DNA of 64,000 nucleotides from Nostoc flagelliforme FACHB-838 (GTDB lineage Bacteria; Cyanobacteriota; Cyanobacteriia; Cyanobacteriales; Nostocaceae), in contig NZ_JACJSI010000022.1 of NCBI RefSeq assembly GCF_014698065.1, positions 1 to 64,000 of the forward strand, written 5' to 3'. Positions 1 to 9,078 of the stretch are shown here, one piece after another. The notes below the pieces were generated by a model. The model was not told the DNA's origin. It saw only the letters and a program-made list of their open reading frames with translations, and ran no database searches. How positions within the stretch are numbered: position 1 is the first letter of the stretch; each line of letters opens with the position of its first letter. The translations under genes and the position numbers were made by a program.

Positions 1-84
1 TCTGGCGCACAGTGGAATGTTGATAGTGTTAATCACATCCTCTCTATTCGTTGTGCTTATCTCAATGGTTTATTAGCTATTTGA
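1..84 (+). CDS. Transposase C-terminus, ISKra4-like (partial)
   Basis: Open in frame 1 from the window edge to a TGA at 82-84, 27 residues visible. The stretch QWNVDSVNHILSIRCAYLNG resembles the conserved C-terminal motif of ISKra4-type transposases, where a W-S/N-V-E-x-A/V-x-x-I-L-x-L/I-R pattern precedes a short basic or acidic tail. Cut at its 5' side by the window edge, so family assignment rests on this short motif only. It would encode the enzyme that mobilises the element interrupting pstC. Confidence 0.5.
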   Translation, partial: SGAQWNVDSVNHILSIRCAYLNGLLAI

Positions 85-112
85 GTCTTTCTGCCAAAAG
101 TGGATGCTCCCC
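1..112 (+). mobile_element. Right end of an insertion sequence inserted in pstC
   Basis: The first 84 bases encode the tail of a transposase. They are followed by about 28 bases that end in a probable terminal inverted repeat (ctgccaaaagtggatgctcc). The pstC reading frame on the minus strand loses its family resemblance exactly at about position 112, which places the element boundary there. The rest of the element and the other half of pstC lie left of the window. Boundary inferred by eye; the target duplication cannot be seen. Confidence 0.6.
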
Positions 113-487
113 TAAAAAAGTTAGTGTAGTGCGAATTGATAACGGTAAAAAATTCTCGCTTAAAATAATTGCACTTGCTAAACCAATTGGCACAGCTAAA
201 AGCAAGGCAATTAATGAACTCAGGAGTGTTCCATAAATCATCGGCAACACCCCATAAGTGTCTTCTACAGGGTTCCAAGCACTTTTAGTCAGGAATTGTA
301 GACCAAACTCTCGAATAGCAGGTATTGAGTTTATGGCGACTTGTACGGCTATCCAAACCAAGACTGCTGCAACAGCAAGTGCTAATATGCGTGTACCCCA
401 CAAAAAACTTTGATCTAGCGTTTTTTCAGTCTGCGATCGCGCTGCTTCAGAGTCTATCTGAGATTCATTGCTAGTTATTAAAGTCAT
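77..487 (-). pseudogene. pstC: Phosphate ABC transporter permease PstC, disrupted
   Basis: N-terminal quarter of PstC, an inner-membrane permease of the high-affinity phosphate transporter. A first membrane helix lies at about residues 28-52, and the family motif GVLPMIYGTLLSSLIALLLA is followed by a second helix. PstC is normally around 300 residues; this frame gives 136. After FLPLSIRTTLTFL the expected continuation (an ELLAAIPSV-like segment) is missing and is replaced by a dozen residues read from the insertion sequence. The gene is therefore broken, unless another intact pst operon exists elsewhere. The start ATG at 487 fits the family. It shares the neighbourhood with a phosphatase gene. 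Confidence 0.8.
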
Positions 488-614
488 AAATTACCTCTAT
501 CACAGCAAAGCTAATAATGAATACAATTAATGCTCATTACTTGAGATTTATGTACTCAAAATATTTTTTCAGAAAACTATAGAGGATATAAAAACATTTT
601 TCCGAATATTTTAT

Positions 615-639
615 AATTACTTGTTTAAGACAAGTAATT
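615..639. repeat. Inverted repeat upstream of pstC
   Basis: A perfect 10-bp stem (aattacttgt / acaagtaatt) with a 5-base loop, in the AT-rich 300-bp space between pstC and the dead transposase. It could be an operator or an RNA hairpin. I found no convincing Pho-box array near it. Nothing else is recognisable between 488 and 787. Confidence 0.4.
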
Positions 640-787
640 ATTATTATTTGATTAAGGTGTATTTATCTAAACTTTAAAAAAGCAACAAATTCAACGATTC
701 TGATGATGAATACTTGGTGATTGTATAGCTTATCTTGTTTACTTTTTTACAACTTACGATGGATTTATTCTGAAAAAGTTATCGTTA

Positions 788-1066
788 TTATCCGATAATG
801 TCTGGTTGTACTGGTCTAACTCTGACTTCACCTGTACAAGCGTTAATTTTTCTGGGAAGTCCGTCAGAAGATGGTATCCCATTTGGTAGCTCTAAAAACG
901 TTTTTAACCACTCAGACTTCGCACATCCGTATGTTTCAATTGCTACCCAACTATCTGCCTCACATATCACTACACAAATGGCAAAAATGCAAGAAATAGT
1001 AGGCATTCCCATCTCTGACAGAAATTCGCGGTAACTGTGGCTGCCCGCACTCCTCCACTTATTCAC
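788..1066 (-). pseudogene. ISAs1-family transposase fragment
   Basis: A 92-codon frame with the N-terminal hallmark of ISAs1 transposases: a hydrophobic segment followed by ICEADSWVAIETYGCAKSEW and LELPNGIPSSDGL. The family pattern is C/G-A-D-S-W-x-x-I-x-x-F/Y-G, then LPNGIPSHDT. Resemblance stops after the GIPSSDG motif and the frame ends soon after, while full proteins are about 370 residues. No catalytic DDE residues remain. It is a dead remnant next to a second mobile-element end, so the pstC-phoD region is an insertion hot spot. Confidence 0.65.
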
Positions 1067-1214
1067 TGGCTGATTGTGAATAAATTATTGCAATATTAAT
1101 AACTTCTTAAGCCCTAATTAAACCTGACTTGGTAATTAATCTTGTTAATAACTAGATGGTTATTATTTAGGTTTTTTATTCCCTTTTATTGTATAAATCT
1201 CAACAAGGACTTTT

Positions 1215-2807
1215 ATGGAGCGTGTACATTTCCAGCGATTGCTATCCACTACAGCAAAGCGGCGACGTTTTCTGCTCGGTGCCGGTACATTGACCGCAAG
1301 CGCCATTGCTAGTCTTTGGACTCATAAAGTTGTTGCACTGTCAAGATTCTCTGCCTATCCCTTCAGCCTTGGTGTTGCTTCTGGCGATCCTTTACCAGAT
1401 AGTATAGTGCTATGGACGCGGCTGGCTCCAGATCCCTTAAATGGCGGTGGTATGCCGCAGGTGAATGTGCCAGTACGATGGCAAGTTGCTTTGGATGAAA
1501 ACATGAGACAAGTTGTGCTGAGGGGCGTGGCATTAGCAACCCCCGAATTAGCGCATTCTGTTCATGTAAATGTACGTGGTTTAGAGCCTAACCGTTGGTA
1601 TTGGTATCAGTTTAAAGTGGGTAATGAAGATAGCCCGATTGGTCGTACCCGTACTGCTCCAGCCATTGGCGCTAGGTTGAATCAGCTTAACTTTGCGTTT
1701 GTTACTTGCCAAAAATGGGAGGATGGTTTCTATTCTGCTTATCGTCGTCTAGCTGAAGAAGATTTAGATTTAGTTTTTCACTTGGGTGATTATATTTACG
1801 AATACGGCATCCCTGCTACAGGTGGTGTACGCAACGTATCTTTACCAGAGGAGTTTAGAAAAGAAACGAATACACTGGAGCAATACCGCCTTCGATATGC
1901 TTTATATAAAACTGACCCGGATTTACAAAAAGCTCACGCCTTATTTCCTTTTACAGTCACTTGGGACGACCACGAAGTTGAAAATGACTATACCGATGAC
2001 ATTTCGGAAAACAACGATCCGGTCAAAAAGTTTCTCAAAAGGCGTGCTGCTGCTTATCAGGCTTATTATGAGCATCAGCCATTGCGGGAATTTTCCCTAC
2101 CACAAGGGTCAGATATGCTGATTTACCGTCGGCTGACTTTTGGTAATCTGGCGGAGTTTAGCGTACTTGATAGCCGCCAGTATCGGAGTGATCAGCCATG
2201 CGGTGACGGTGAAACACTCCGTTGCCCAGCAGCGCTAGATCCATTTAAAACCATGCTCGGTACTCAACAGGAGCGCTGGCTGCTGGATGGTCTTGACCGT
2301 TCTCAAGCACGTTGGAACATACTTGCTCAACAGGTGCTGATGGCAGAGCTAGATCATAAAATTGGGCCAGGCGAAATCTTTTGGAACGACTCATGGGATG
2401 GATATCCCCTTGCACGTAATCGTGTTTTAAGTCACATCGCCAACCGCCAGATTTCTAACCCAGTGGTGATTACTGGGGATTGGCATTCTACATTTGTCAA
2501 CGACCTCAAGCTCGACTTTAAGGCTTCTAACTCTCCAACAGTGGCTACAGAGTTTGTGACTCCTTCGATTACTAGCAATGGTGATGCTAATGTCTATGGC
2601 CCCTACTACGGCCCGATGATTCCAGAAAACCCACATATTAAGTTCTTTGATGGCGATCGCCGAGGCTACTTCCGAGTCAACCTTAACTATGAGCGTTGGC
2701 AGACTGACCTGCGTATTGTTACAACTGTAAGTCGTTCAGATGCGCCTGTATACACCTTTGCTTCCTTTGTTGTTGAGAATGGTCATCCTGGTGCCAAATT
2801 AGACTAG
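1215..2807 (+). CDS. phoD: PhoD-type alkaline phosphatase, Tat-exported
   Basis: Phosphodiesterase/alkaline phosphatase of the PhoD family (530 aa), which releases phosphate from organic esters outside the cytoplasm. The N-terminus carries a twin-arginine signal (KRRRFLLGAG at about residues 15-24, followed by a hydrophobic stretch). It is followed by the PhoD N-terminal domain marker GVASGDPLPDSIVLWTRL. The metallophosphoesterase core has HLGDYIYEYG, TWDDHEVENDY and ITGDWHSTF, which hold the metal-binding Asp, Asn and His residues. Start ATG at 1215 after aaggac. Its closeness to the broken pstC suggests a former phosphate-starvation region. Regulation cannot be read directly. Confidence 0.9.
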   Translation: MERVHFQRLLSTTAKRRRFLLGAGTLTASAIASLWTHKVVALSRFSAYPFSLGVASGDPLPDSIVLWTRLAPDPLNGGGMPQVNVPVRWQVALDENMRQVVLRGVALATPELAHSVHVNVRGLEPNRWYWYQFKVGNEDSPIGRTRTAPAIGARLNQLNFAFVTCQKWEDGFYSAYRRLAEEDLDLVFHLGDYIYEYGIPATGGVRNVSLPEEFRKETNTLEQYRLRYALYKTDPDLQKAHALFPFTVTWDDHEVENDYTDDISENNDPVKKFLKRRAAAYQAYYEHQPLREFSLPQGSDMLIYRRLTFGNLAEFSVLDSRQYRSDQPCGDGETLRCPAALDPFKTMLGTQQERWLLDGLDRSQARWNILAQQVLMAELDHKIGPGEIFWNDSWDGYPLARNRVLSHIANRQISNPVVITGDWHSTFVNDLKLDFKASNSPTVATEFVTPSITSNGDANVYGPYYGPMIPENPHIKFFDGDRRGYFRVNLNYERWQTDLRIVTTVSRSDAPVYTFASFVVENGHPGAKLD

Positions 2808-2821
2808 TATTTAAGTTTTTG

Positions 2822-2843
2822 CGTATTCAAATATTTGAATACG
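2822..2843. terminator. Perfect 22-bp palindrome after phoD
   Basis: Each arm is cgtattcaaat, immediately self-complementary without a loop, about 15 bases after the phoD stop. It is followed by taaaagcaaaaaa and lies just after a T-run, so it may act as a terminator for the minus strand or in both directions. It could also be a protein-binding site. Confidence 0.45.
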
Positions 2844-2865
2844 TAAAAGCAAAAAAGTGTAATCG

Positions 2866-3009
2866 CTAATCTGCTAGTTCTTCTTGCTGGAAAACTAAGA
2901 TTGCTTCAACAAATTGATTGAGTATATCGAGAGGGATGCTAGAAATTTTTGGTTTATTTATCCATTTACCAGAAGCCTGTAATTTTGCAATCACAAAATA
3001 GCGTTGATT
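2866..3009 (-). pseudogene. Unidentified gene remnant
   Basis: A 47-codon stretch open between two in-frame stops on the minus strand, with no ATG. It reads like real protein (RYFVIAKLQASGKWINKP, then SSIPLDILNQFVEAILVFQQ). A GTG near the beginning could serve as a start, but there is no ribosome-binding site. I do not recognise the family. It is probably the 3' end of a gene whose beginning has been lost. Confidence 0.25.
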
Positions 3010-3119
3010 CTAAGAGAATGTCTGAGAAGTAAGAAAGCTCATGTAACAGTATCCTGTCGTGAGAAGAAATACTTAAGTATTGAAAATAATTTTGCAAAGG
3101 GTCTATTAACTAGAAGCCT

Positions 3120-4565
3120 ATGAACAATAAGCGTTTACTGACGCTAATTTTGGCACTATTAGTAATTGCTATTTCTTGGTGGAGAGTAATGACGGTACAG
3201 GTGTCTCTTACGGTAAAAGAAATAGTCTCTAATGGTGTGCCGCTATTATACATAGTGTCAGAGAATGCAAAAAACGTACCGGGCGTTTTAATAGCACATG
3301 GGTATGCAGGTTCTAAGCAGTTAATGCTTGGGTACGCCTACACATTAGCAGATGCAGGTTACGCAGTGATGGTGTGGGACTTTGATAGTCATGCAGCTAA
3401 TACTAAACCGTTGGAAAAAAATTCACTTCAGCAAAATCTTGATGTTGCTTATGAAGCACTTGTAAAACAACCAGAGGTAGATAGATCGCGTTTAGCTACT
3501 TTAGGTCACTCAATGGGTAGCGGTGCAGTAATGTCTGCTGCTATCAATAATGTCAATCGTTATGCGGCAACCGTAGCTATTTCTCCTACAAGTGCTTCAG
3601 TTACACCAAAAGCTCCCCATAATCTGCAATTGCAAGCAGGAAGTTGGGAAGGTAGATTTATTGCCAATGCAAAGCGGTTACTTGAAAGCGCAGGTGGAGA
3701 AAATAAAAATTTATTTCAGGGCAAGGGAAGAGAGCTAGTAATTATTCCTAATGCTGAACATATTACAATTTTGTTCCGTAATCAAAGCCACCAAGCAGCT
3801 AGAAACTGGCTTGATGCTACTTTTGGAATCCAGCGTCAAAGCAACTATGTTGATTATCGAATAATTTGGTACGTTTTACACTTATTAGCGTGGTTAGTAA
3901 TATTAGGAGCAATTGCTCCGGTTTTAACTACTTCTTTCCTCCCTAGTAAAGTAGAACAGCTAAAAAGCTGGGCAGGTTTGTTAATAGCGCCTTTTATCGC
4001 AAGTGGTACGCTTTTAGTAGGTAATCGACTTGGTGATATTGATAACTTAGGTGGAGTTTTAGTAGGCACAGCAGTAAGTATTTGGTTTGGTGCAGCAGGA
4101 TTAACTTGGCTTGTGATTATGTCACGAATGCAACTACCTACAGTTAGAGGTTTAGGAATCGGCATTGTTCTATTCATAGTGTTATGGATTGGTTTCGGAG
4201 CGATGGCTCAAGTAGTGTGGTTACAGTGGTGGCTAACTGGGATACGTTTGCAGTTGTTTCCTATACTTGCACTTGTTAGTTTTCCTTGGTTTTTAGCATC
4301 AGGTATAGCCCAACAAAATCTCTTGTTTGGAAAACGTCTTTTGTGGTGGCTAGGACAAAGTGCAGCCTTAATTGGAGGTTTTATTTTAGTACTTTACTTG
4401 CTACCAAATCTTGGGTTTATTTATCTTTTACTGCCCTTGTTCCCTATACTTGTGGCTATTTTTTCATTTACTTCTAGCTTACTTAACGAATATTGGAGCT
4501 ATGCTATCGGTAATGCCTTATTCTTTGGATGGATGTTAGCAGCAACTTTTCCTTTAGCAAGCTGA
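3120..4565 (+). CDS. Membrane-bound alpha/beta hydrolase
   Basis: A 481-aa protein with an N-terminal membrane anchor (about residues 5-22), an alpha/beta hydrolase domain and a multi-helix C-terminal half. The hydrolase part shows an oxyanion-hole-like LIAHGYAGSKQ and the nucleophile elbow LGHSMGSG (Ser in G-H-S-M-G). It also has a probable catalytic His in NAEHITILF. After about residue 245 there are roughly seven or eight hydrophobic helices. The substrate is unknown; serine aminopeptidase/dienelactone hydrolase-like enzymes are the nearest general group. It stands alone, with a 310-bp gap upstream. Confidence 0.7.
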   Translation: MNNKRLLTLILALLVIAISWWRVMTVQVSLTVKEIVSNGVPLLYIVSENAKNVPGVLIAHGYAGSKQLMLGYAYTLADAGYAVMVWDFDSHAANTKPLEKNSLQQNLDVAYEALVKQPEVDRSRLATLGHSMGSGAVMSAAINNVNRYAATVAISPTSASVTPKAPHNLQLQAGSWEGRFIANAKRLLESAGGENKNLFQGKGRELVIIPNAEHITILFRNQSHQAARNWLDATFGIQRQSNYVDYRIIWYVLHLLAWLVILGAIAPVLTTSFLPSKVEQLKSWAGLLIAPFIASGTLLVGNRLGDIDNLGGVLVGTAVSIWFGAAGLTWLVIMSRMQLPTVRGLGIGIVLFIVLWIGFGAMAQVVWLQWWLTGIRLQLFPILALVSFPWFLASGIAQQNLLFGKRLLWWLGQSAALIGGFILVLYLLPNLGFIYLLLPLFPILVAIFSFTSSLLNEYWSYAIGNALFFGWMLAATFPLAS

Positions 4566-4719
4566 AACTATGATCAATTTTGCTCTCAACCCCAGCCGTG
4601 AGATCCATCAGCACAGCCCGCAGTCCCAGCCACTGAAGATGCGATCGCTAACCTAGATTAACCCACTAGCGATCGCTACTTTTTTATTCATAACCCTGAA
4701 TATTAAAACCATTCTGACA

Positions 4720-4900
4720 AACATTGCAGCATTCATAAGGAACATTGTAATATTCCTCATAAACATTACAATATTCCTTATCAATACTCTAATATTCATC
4801 AACATTGCAGCATTCATAAAGAACATTGTAATATTCCTCATAAACATTACAATATTTCTTATCAATATTGCAATATTCCTCATAAACATTACAATATTTC
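4720..4900. repeat. AT-rich tandem repeat, 81-bp period
   Basis: Two nearly identical 81-bp copies (4720-4800 and 4801-4881) plus a partial third. Each is built from shorter units containing acattgtaatattcctcat and ataaacattacaatattcc, which are also partly inverted to one another. It fills the gap between the hydrolase gene and the convergent PP2C gene. The minus strand reads open through it, but only as a repetitive M-R-N-I-type peptide, so I do not regard it as coding. Confidence 0.8.
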
Positions 4901-4929
4901 GCCATAACCTATCCCCCAATCCCCAATCT

Positions 4930-6939
4930 CTACTTTCCAGGCGGACAAAGTTGCTGTACTTTTTGAGGAAATTGCCGACACATTTGCCGGAACCCTTGAG
5001 GATTAATTTGCCACCAAGCAAATAATCCCAGACTTGTACCCCCTACAAGCAACGCCAACACTCCCCCCAGCATTACTAAACGTTTACCACGATTAGGCTT
5101 TGTAATTAAAGTTGGTGGAATTTCTGGGTTTAGAGGTGATTCTTCTGAAAGCTCCAAATCTAAATCTAAATCTAAATCAAGCATTGTTTGCGAACTTTCT
5201 GTGAAATAAATTAATTCCTCTTGTTCCTCTTCTTCTAATATTTCCTCTTCTAGTACTGGTATTTTTTCCTCTTGTATTTTTGCTTCTATAATCTCTTCTG
5301 GCAACTCTGGAGTCACAGGTATTAAATATTCTGGAGAAACACGGCAATAAGTGAGAACAACCGATGTATTATCCCGCCCATTTTTTTCATTTGCCAAGTT
5401 AATCCAGTTGCTGACGGCATCATTAAGTGTAAGTTTACCTGCAAACACTGGAATTGCATAATCTTGCCAAGATTGTTCCACCCAGTTATTATCACTTAAA
5501 CCATCAGAACACAGTAGCAATATCCCATCTTCTTCGATAATAAATCGCTGAACTTTCAGACGCAAAAATTCTGAATCTCTTGTCCCTAATGCTTGAGTTA
5601 AAGCACTAGCATCTGCTCTCAAAACTGCCTGACGATACAAGCTTTTAGCAAAGCGTACTTCGCGTGTTGCCACATCATCATCTACCGTAAGTAACTGGCA
5701 ATAATTACGAGTAATCCAATAAGCACGGCTATCGCCAACACTAGCTAAATAAAGCTCATGAGTATTATTTGATTGCCAACCAGTACTCGTCTGTACTCGT
5801 TGGGGAACTTGCAGCGCCATAACAATAGTTGTCGCCATGCGCTCTTTGCCTTGGCGATTTTGTTCATTATTACGCGCACAAATCACATTATTTACCACCC
5901 GCAAGCTGGCCTCTAATTGTTCTTGTAACAACTCTGGCGCTACAGATAAAGTTTGTTTTGCAACCTCCGCTAGTAAAACCCGAATTTGCAATTTTACAGA
6001 CTGCACTGCCAATTTACTAGCAACCTCGCCGCCTTCATGTCCACCAATGCCATCACAAACAATCGACAAATAAGGCAATAAAGGTTCATTTAAATCAGTT
6101 AAAGCATTGGGATAGCAAGCGTCTTCATTTTGCGCCATAATTGGGCCAATATCTGTAGAACCTGCCACCTTTAAAGTTAATGGCAATTCTGCCGCAGATG
6201 CTAGTAATAAATTATTGAGTTGAATATTAATAGCTTCTAACTCAATCTCAGTTTCACACATCTGCTGGACAATATTTTGTAACCCTTTAGCAACTGATGT
6301 CTTAGCAGAAACTACCCAAAACTGCCAACACTCCCCCAGATTTTGTAAACTCAGCTTCTCATTTATTGGTGTTTGGTAAAGTTCTAACAGTCGCACACAC
6401 CAACCTTGAACTCTCAAATTATCTACTACCAATAAACTCCGGCTAACTCCCAATTCTGATAAAGGTTTCCAAAGTTGGAGAATTTGCCACAGCCAATAAA
6501 CTTGTCGTACTGCCGTTGCTTGCTCCCATGCCTCAACAATAGTTGGATAGATATTTCCTGTTTTATCTATCGGCGCATTTTCCAATAAGAGGATATCGGC
6601 TGTATCTTCTTCAAGATTACTAGCAAACCCATAAGCCTGGGGCAAATGTAACCGCTCTTGATATAACCGTAGATAAGGAATTACTTCTGTTGGCAATTCT
6701 TCAGGTACATCTGGCGTTAATCCGGGTTGAGTATCCAGCCAAATCTGGTGACTAATTACTTCATACCTATCTGCTACCTTTGTGCCGGGTGCGATTTGAG
6801 CAGACAATGAGCCAGTAGCCCAAAGATAGCGGTGAACTAAAGGAGTTTGGCAATTGGCGCAAATAGTATCACCCATAGGATTTATGGGGCTATTACAGCG
6901 TGGATTTATACAATAAATTATCAGTTGAGTAGAAATCAT
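4930..6939 (-). CDS. PP2C-family Ser/Thr phosphatase with N-terminal zinc ribbon
   Basis: A 669-aa signalling protein. The N-terminus has a zinc ribbon (CINPRCNSP then CANCQTPL; four Cys), followed by a degenerate kinase-like or unknown region up to about residue 260. The PP2C phosphatase domain follows: GSTDIGPIMAQNEDACYPN, VCDGIGGHEGGEVAS with the metal-binding Asp-Gly, GDSRAYWI, and LLCSDGLSDN. An acidic linker (poly-Glu and a DLDLDLDLEL stretch) leads to one membrane helix near the C-terminus. Start taken at the ATG at 6939 (ISTQLIIYC...), because the longer frame begins at a TTG and adds a stray hydrophobic segment. Family role is dephosphorylation of Ser/Thr phosphoproteins; the target is unknown. 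Confidence 0.82.
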   Translation of the reverse strand: MISTQLIIYCINPRCNSPINPMGDTICANCQTPLVHRYLWATGSLSAQIAPGTKVADRYEVISHQIWLDTQPGLTPDVPEELPTEVIPYLRLYQERLHLPQAYGFASNLEEDTADILLLENAPIDKTGNIYPTIVEAWEQATAVRQVYWLWQILQLWKPLSELGVSRSLLVVDNLRVQGWCVRLLELYQTPINEKLSLQNLGECWQFWVVSAKTSVAKGLQNIVQQMCETEIELEAINIQLNNLLLASAAELPLTLKVAGSTDIGPIMAQNEDACYPNALTDLNEPLLPYLSIVCDGIGGHEGGEVASKLAVQSVKLQIRVLLAEVAKQTLSVAPELLQEQLEASLRVVNNVICARNNEQNRQGKERMATTIVMALQVPQRVQTSTGWQSNNTHELYLASVGDSRAYWITRNYCQLLTVDDDVATREVRFAKSLYRQAVLRADASALTQALGTRDSEFLRLKVQRFIIEEDGILLLCSDGLSDNNWVEQSWQDYAIPVFAGKLTLNDAVSNWINLANEKNGRDNTSVVLTYCRVSPEYLIPVTPELPEEIIEAKIQEEKIPVLEEEILEEEEQEELIYFTESSQTMLDLDLDLDLELSEESPLNPEIPPTLITKPNRGKRLVMLGGVLALLVGGTSLGLFAWWQINPQGFRQMCRQFPQKVQQLCPPGK

Positions 6940-7170
6940 AAAGGTATAAATTAAAAAACCAATCAACTTATGAACTTCGATTAACTTTAGCTGGCAATGA
7001 CTTAAAGGCTAGAATAGACTAGATTTGTGTACTGTTAGCTACACCTAGTTACTGAAATTAATCAAAATATTGGTAAAACTACCAAGTTTTGTTTTCTGTA
7101 AATAACTTACGTCTGGCTGTATCTAATCGTAGAAATGCATTTACGTCAATGTAGAGACTAGGATGGCGCT

Positions 7171-7605
7171 ATGCCAAGTTTTACCTTAATCTGGCTTCTG
7201 GCAGGAGCAGTTTTGTGTTTGATGGAACTGTTCTTACCATCGGCGTTTGTCGCCTTCATGATGGGAATTAGCGCTTTTGTGGTGGCGCTGCTGTCTGGAG
7301 TGGGTTTGGGAAGTGTATGGTTGCAAGTTTCAATTTGGTTATTACTTTCCACATTATTAATCGTGCTTTCTCGTCGGTTTTTGCAACCACGACGACGCCA
7401 ATCGAAAATTCAGGATGCAGTTATAGCTGAAACCTTAACAGAAATTCCGCCTGGGAAAACGGGGCGAGTGCTGTATGAGGGAAATTCTTGGCAAGCACGA
7501 TGTGACGATGACAAATTTACTATATTACCCCATCAAAGAGTTTATGTAGTCAGGAGAGAAGGTACTACTTTAATTGTGATACCCGAAAATTTGTTGAATT
7601 CTTAG
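7171..7605 (+). CDS. NfeD-like membrane protein
   Basis: A 144-aa protein with two or three N-terminal membrane helices (about residues 5-70) and a C-terminal soluble OB-fold-like domain (GKTGRVLYEGNSWQARCDDD then VYVVRREGTTLIVIPE). This is the short NfeD layout. NfeD proteins are usually encoded next to SPFH (stomatin-like) proteins and act with them in membrane microdomain maintenance or quality control. The next gene is indeed an SPFH protein, 104 bp downstream on the same strand, which supports the call. The start ATG at 7171 sits right before the first helix. Confidence 0.85.
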   Translation: MPSFTLIWLLAGAVLCLMELFLPSAFVAFMMGISAFVVALLSGVGLGSVWLQVSIWLLLSTLLIVLSRRFLQPRRRQSKIQDAVIAETLTEIPPGKTGRVLYEGNSWQARCDDDKFTILPHQRVYVVRREGTTLIVIPENLLNS

Positions 7606-7709
7606 GAGGAGGCAGAAGGCAGTAGTTTTTTATCTTCCTCTGCTCCCGTGTCTCTCACTCTCTTATGCTTTTGAGTGACATTAAATACTTAAAAATCAGG
7701 AGATTTATA

Positions 7710-8717
7710 ATGGAACAGTTTTTTTTACTTATATTTCTAGCCCTTGGTGGTTCTGCTGTAGCGGGGTCTGTAAAAGTCATTAATCAGGGCAATGAAGCTT
7801 TAGTGGAAAGATTGGGTAGCTATAACAAAAAGCTGGAACCAGGACTGAATTTTTTAGTGCCTTTCCTAGATAAAATCGTTTACAGAGAAACCATCCGAGA
7901 AAAAGTCTTAGATATTCCTCCCCAAAAATGCATTACCCGCGACAACGTTGGTATTGAGGTGGATGCAGTGTTTTACTGGCGGATTGTGGATATGGAAAAA
8001 GCCTGGTATAAAGTAGAAAATCTCCAATCGGCAATGGTGAACATGGTGCTGACTCAAATTCGCTCGGAAATGGGGCAATTGGAGTTAGATCAAACCTTTA
8101 CTGCTCGTTCTCAAATCAATGAACTTCTTTTAAGGGATTTGGACATTGCCACAGATCCTTGGGGTGTGAAAGTGACGCGGGTAGAACTGCGGGATATTAT
8201 TCCTTCGCAAGCAGTGCGAGAATCGATGGAATTGCAAATGTCGGCAGAACGACGCAAACGGGCAGCAATTTTAAATTCTGAGGGTGAACGCGAAGCTGCG
8301 GTTAATAGTGCTAGAGGTAAAGCAGAAGCGCAAATATTGGATGCCGAAGCTCGTCAAAAATCAACAATTTTGCAAGCGGAAGCTGAACAAAAGGCGATCG
8401 TCCTCAAGGCTCAAGCTGAACGTCAGCAACAAGTTTTAAAAGCCCAAGCGATCGCAGAATCATCAGAAATTATTGCCCAAAAACTCCAGACGAATCCCAA
8501 TGCTAATAAAGCAGTTGAAGTTCTGTTTGCCTTGGGTTATCTAGACATGGGCGCGACAATTGGTAAAAGCGATAGCAGCAAGGTGATTTTTATAGATCCG
8601 CGTTCAATTCCTGCCGCTTTAGAAGGTATACGTTCTGTTGTTTCAGATGGTCAGGCTAACCCTAACGAATTATTTTCCAAGCAAATCCCAGGATTAGAAA
8701 ACAACTCTCTTCGTTAA
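7710..8717 (+). CDS. SPFH/band-7 (stomatin-like, QmcA type) protein
   Basis: A 335-aa membrane-anchored scaffold protein. One N-terminal hydrophobic segment is followed by the band-7 domain ([37 protein letters not shown]-like [12 protein letters not shown]). A long Ala/Glu/Gln-rich coiled coil (about residues 190-260) and a short tail follow. Start chosen at the ATG at 7710, preceded by a clear AGGAG at 7699-7703, rather than the upstream ATG at 7665. It probably forms an operon with the NfeD-like gene. The family forms oligomeric rings at the membrane; the exact role here is unknown. Confidence 0.87.
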   Translation: MEQFFLLIFLALGGSAVAGSVKVINQGNEALVERLGSYNKKLEPGLNFLVPFLDKIVYRETIREKVLDIPPQKCITRDNVGIEVDAVFYWRIVDMEKAWYKVENLQSAMVNMVLTQIRSEMGQLELDQTFTARSQINELLLRDLDIATDPWGVKVTRVELRDIIPSQAVRESMELQMSAERRKRAAILNSEGEREAAVNSARGKAEAQILDAEARQKSTILQAEAEQKAIVLKAQAERQQQVLKAQAIAESSEIIAQKLQTNPNANKAVEVLFALGYLDMGATIGKSDSSKVIFIDPRSIPAALEGIRSVVSDGQANPNELFSKQIPGLENNSLR

Positions 8718-8756
8718 GAGAATGTTGGAAAAGTCCTCTTCTCGGTAGTGAAACGT

Positions 8757-8913
8757 TTAGATCCCCCTAAATCCACGGCAGTTGCTCATGGGGGAAACCC
8801 CCTTCTCCACGAGACGCTCCGCGTTGGCGGAAGCCTCTCGCAAAGAAGGCGCTAGCCTCTCCCTTTGGGAGAAGACCGCACTGGCTCCCCTATAAATTGG
8901 GGGACTTTGATTC
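8757..8913. repeat. Composite dispersed repeat element
   Basis: Outer parts (tagatccccctaaat and attgggggactttga) form imperfect inverted ends. Inside lie a hairpin cggcagttgctcatggggg / aaaccccc and several GC-rich blocks (agacgctccgcgttggcgg). Related internal sequence appears again at 42650-42712 in front of the tyrosinase gene. It looks like a MITE-like or REP-like element into which other short repeats have been inserted. No gene in 8718-9078. Confidence 0.55.
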
Positions 8914-8993
8914 AATAGGGTTCAGTTAAGGCTATCGCCTCATAATTTCATCTAACCCATTCGATAAAATTACAATAACTAGTGAAGAAAATG

Positions 8994-9022
8994 CGATGTC
9001 TACGATGGGCTAGACCTACGCA
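8994..9022. repeat. Short GC-rich dispersed repeat
   Basis: One member of a recurring family with the core gatgtctacgaNgggcta followed by cctacgc. Other copies in this window lie at 16941, 18533 (inverted), 24307 (inverted), 25966 and 26551. It is non-coding and lies upstream of the Uma2 gene. Confidence 0.6.
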
Positions 9023-9078
9023 TTAATTGTCGTATTCTTCCAGTGATAAAATAATCAAGCTTTGATAAGTTGTAAATT

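Noticed and set aside
488..787. Pho box upstream of pstC
   Set aside because: I looked for tandem CTTAACC-like 8-mers at 11-bp spacing and saw none convincing.
4653..5021. 122-codon frame rich in M-R-N-I
   Set aside because: It arises from the AT-rich 81-bp tandem repeat and overlaps the end of the PP2C gene.
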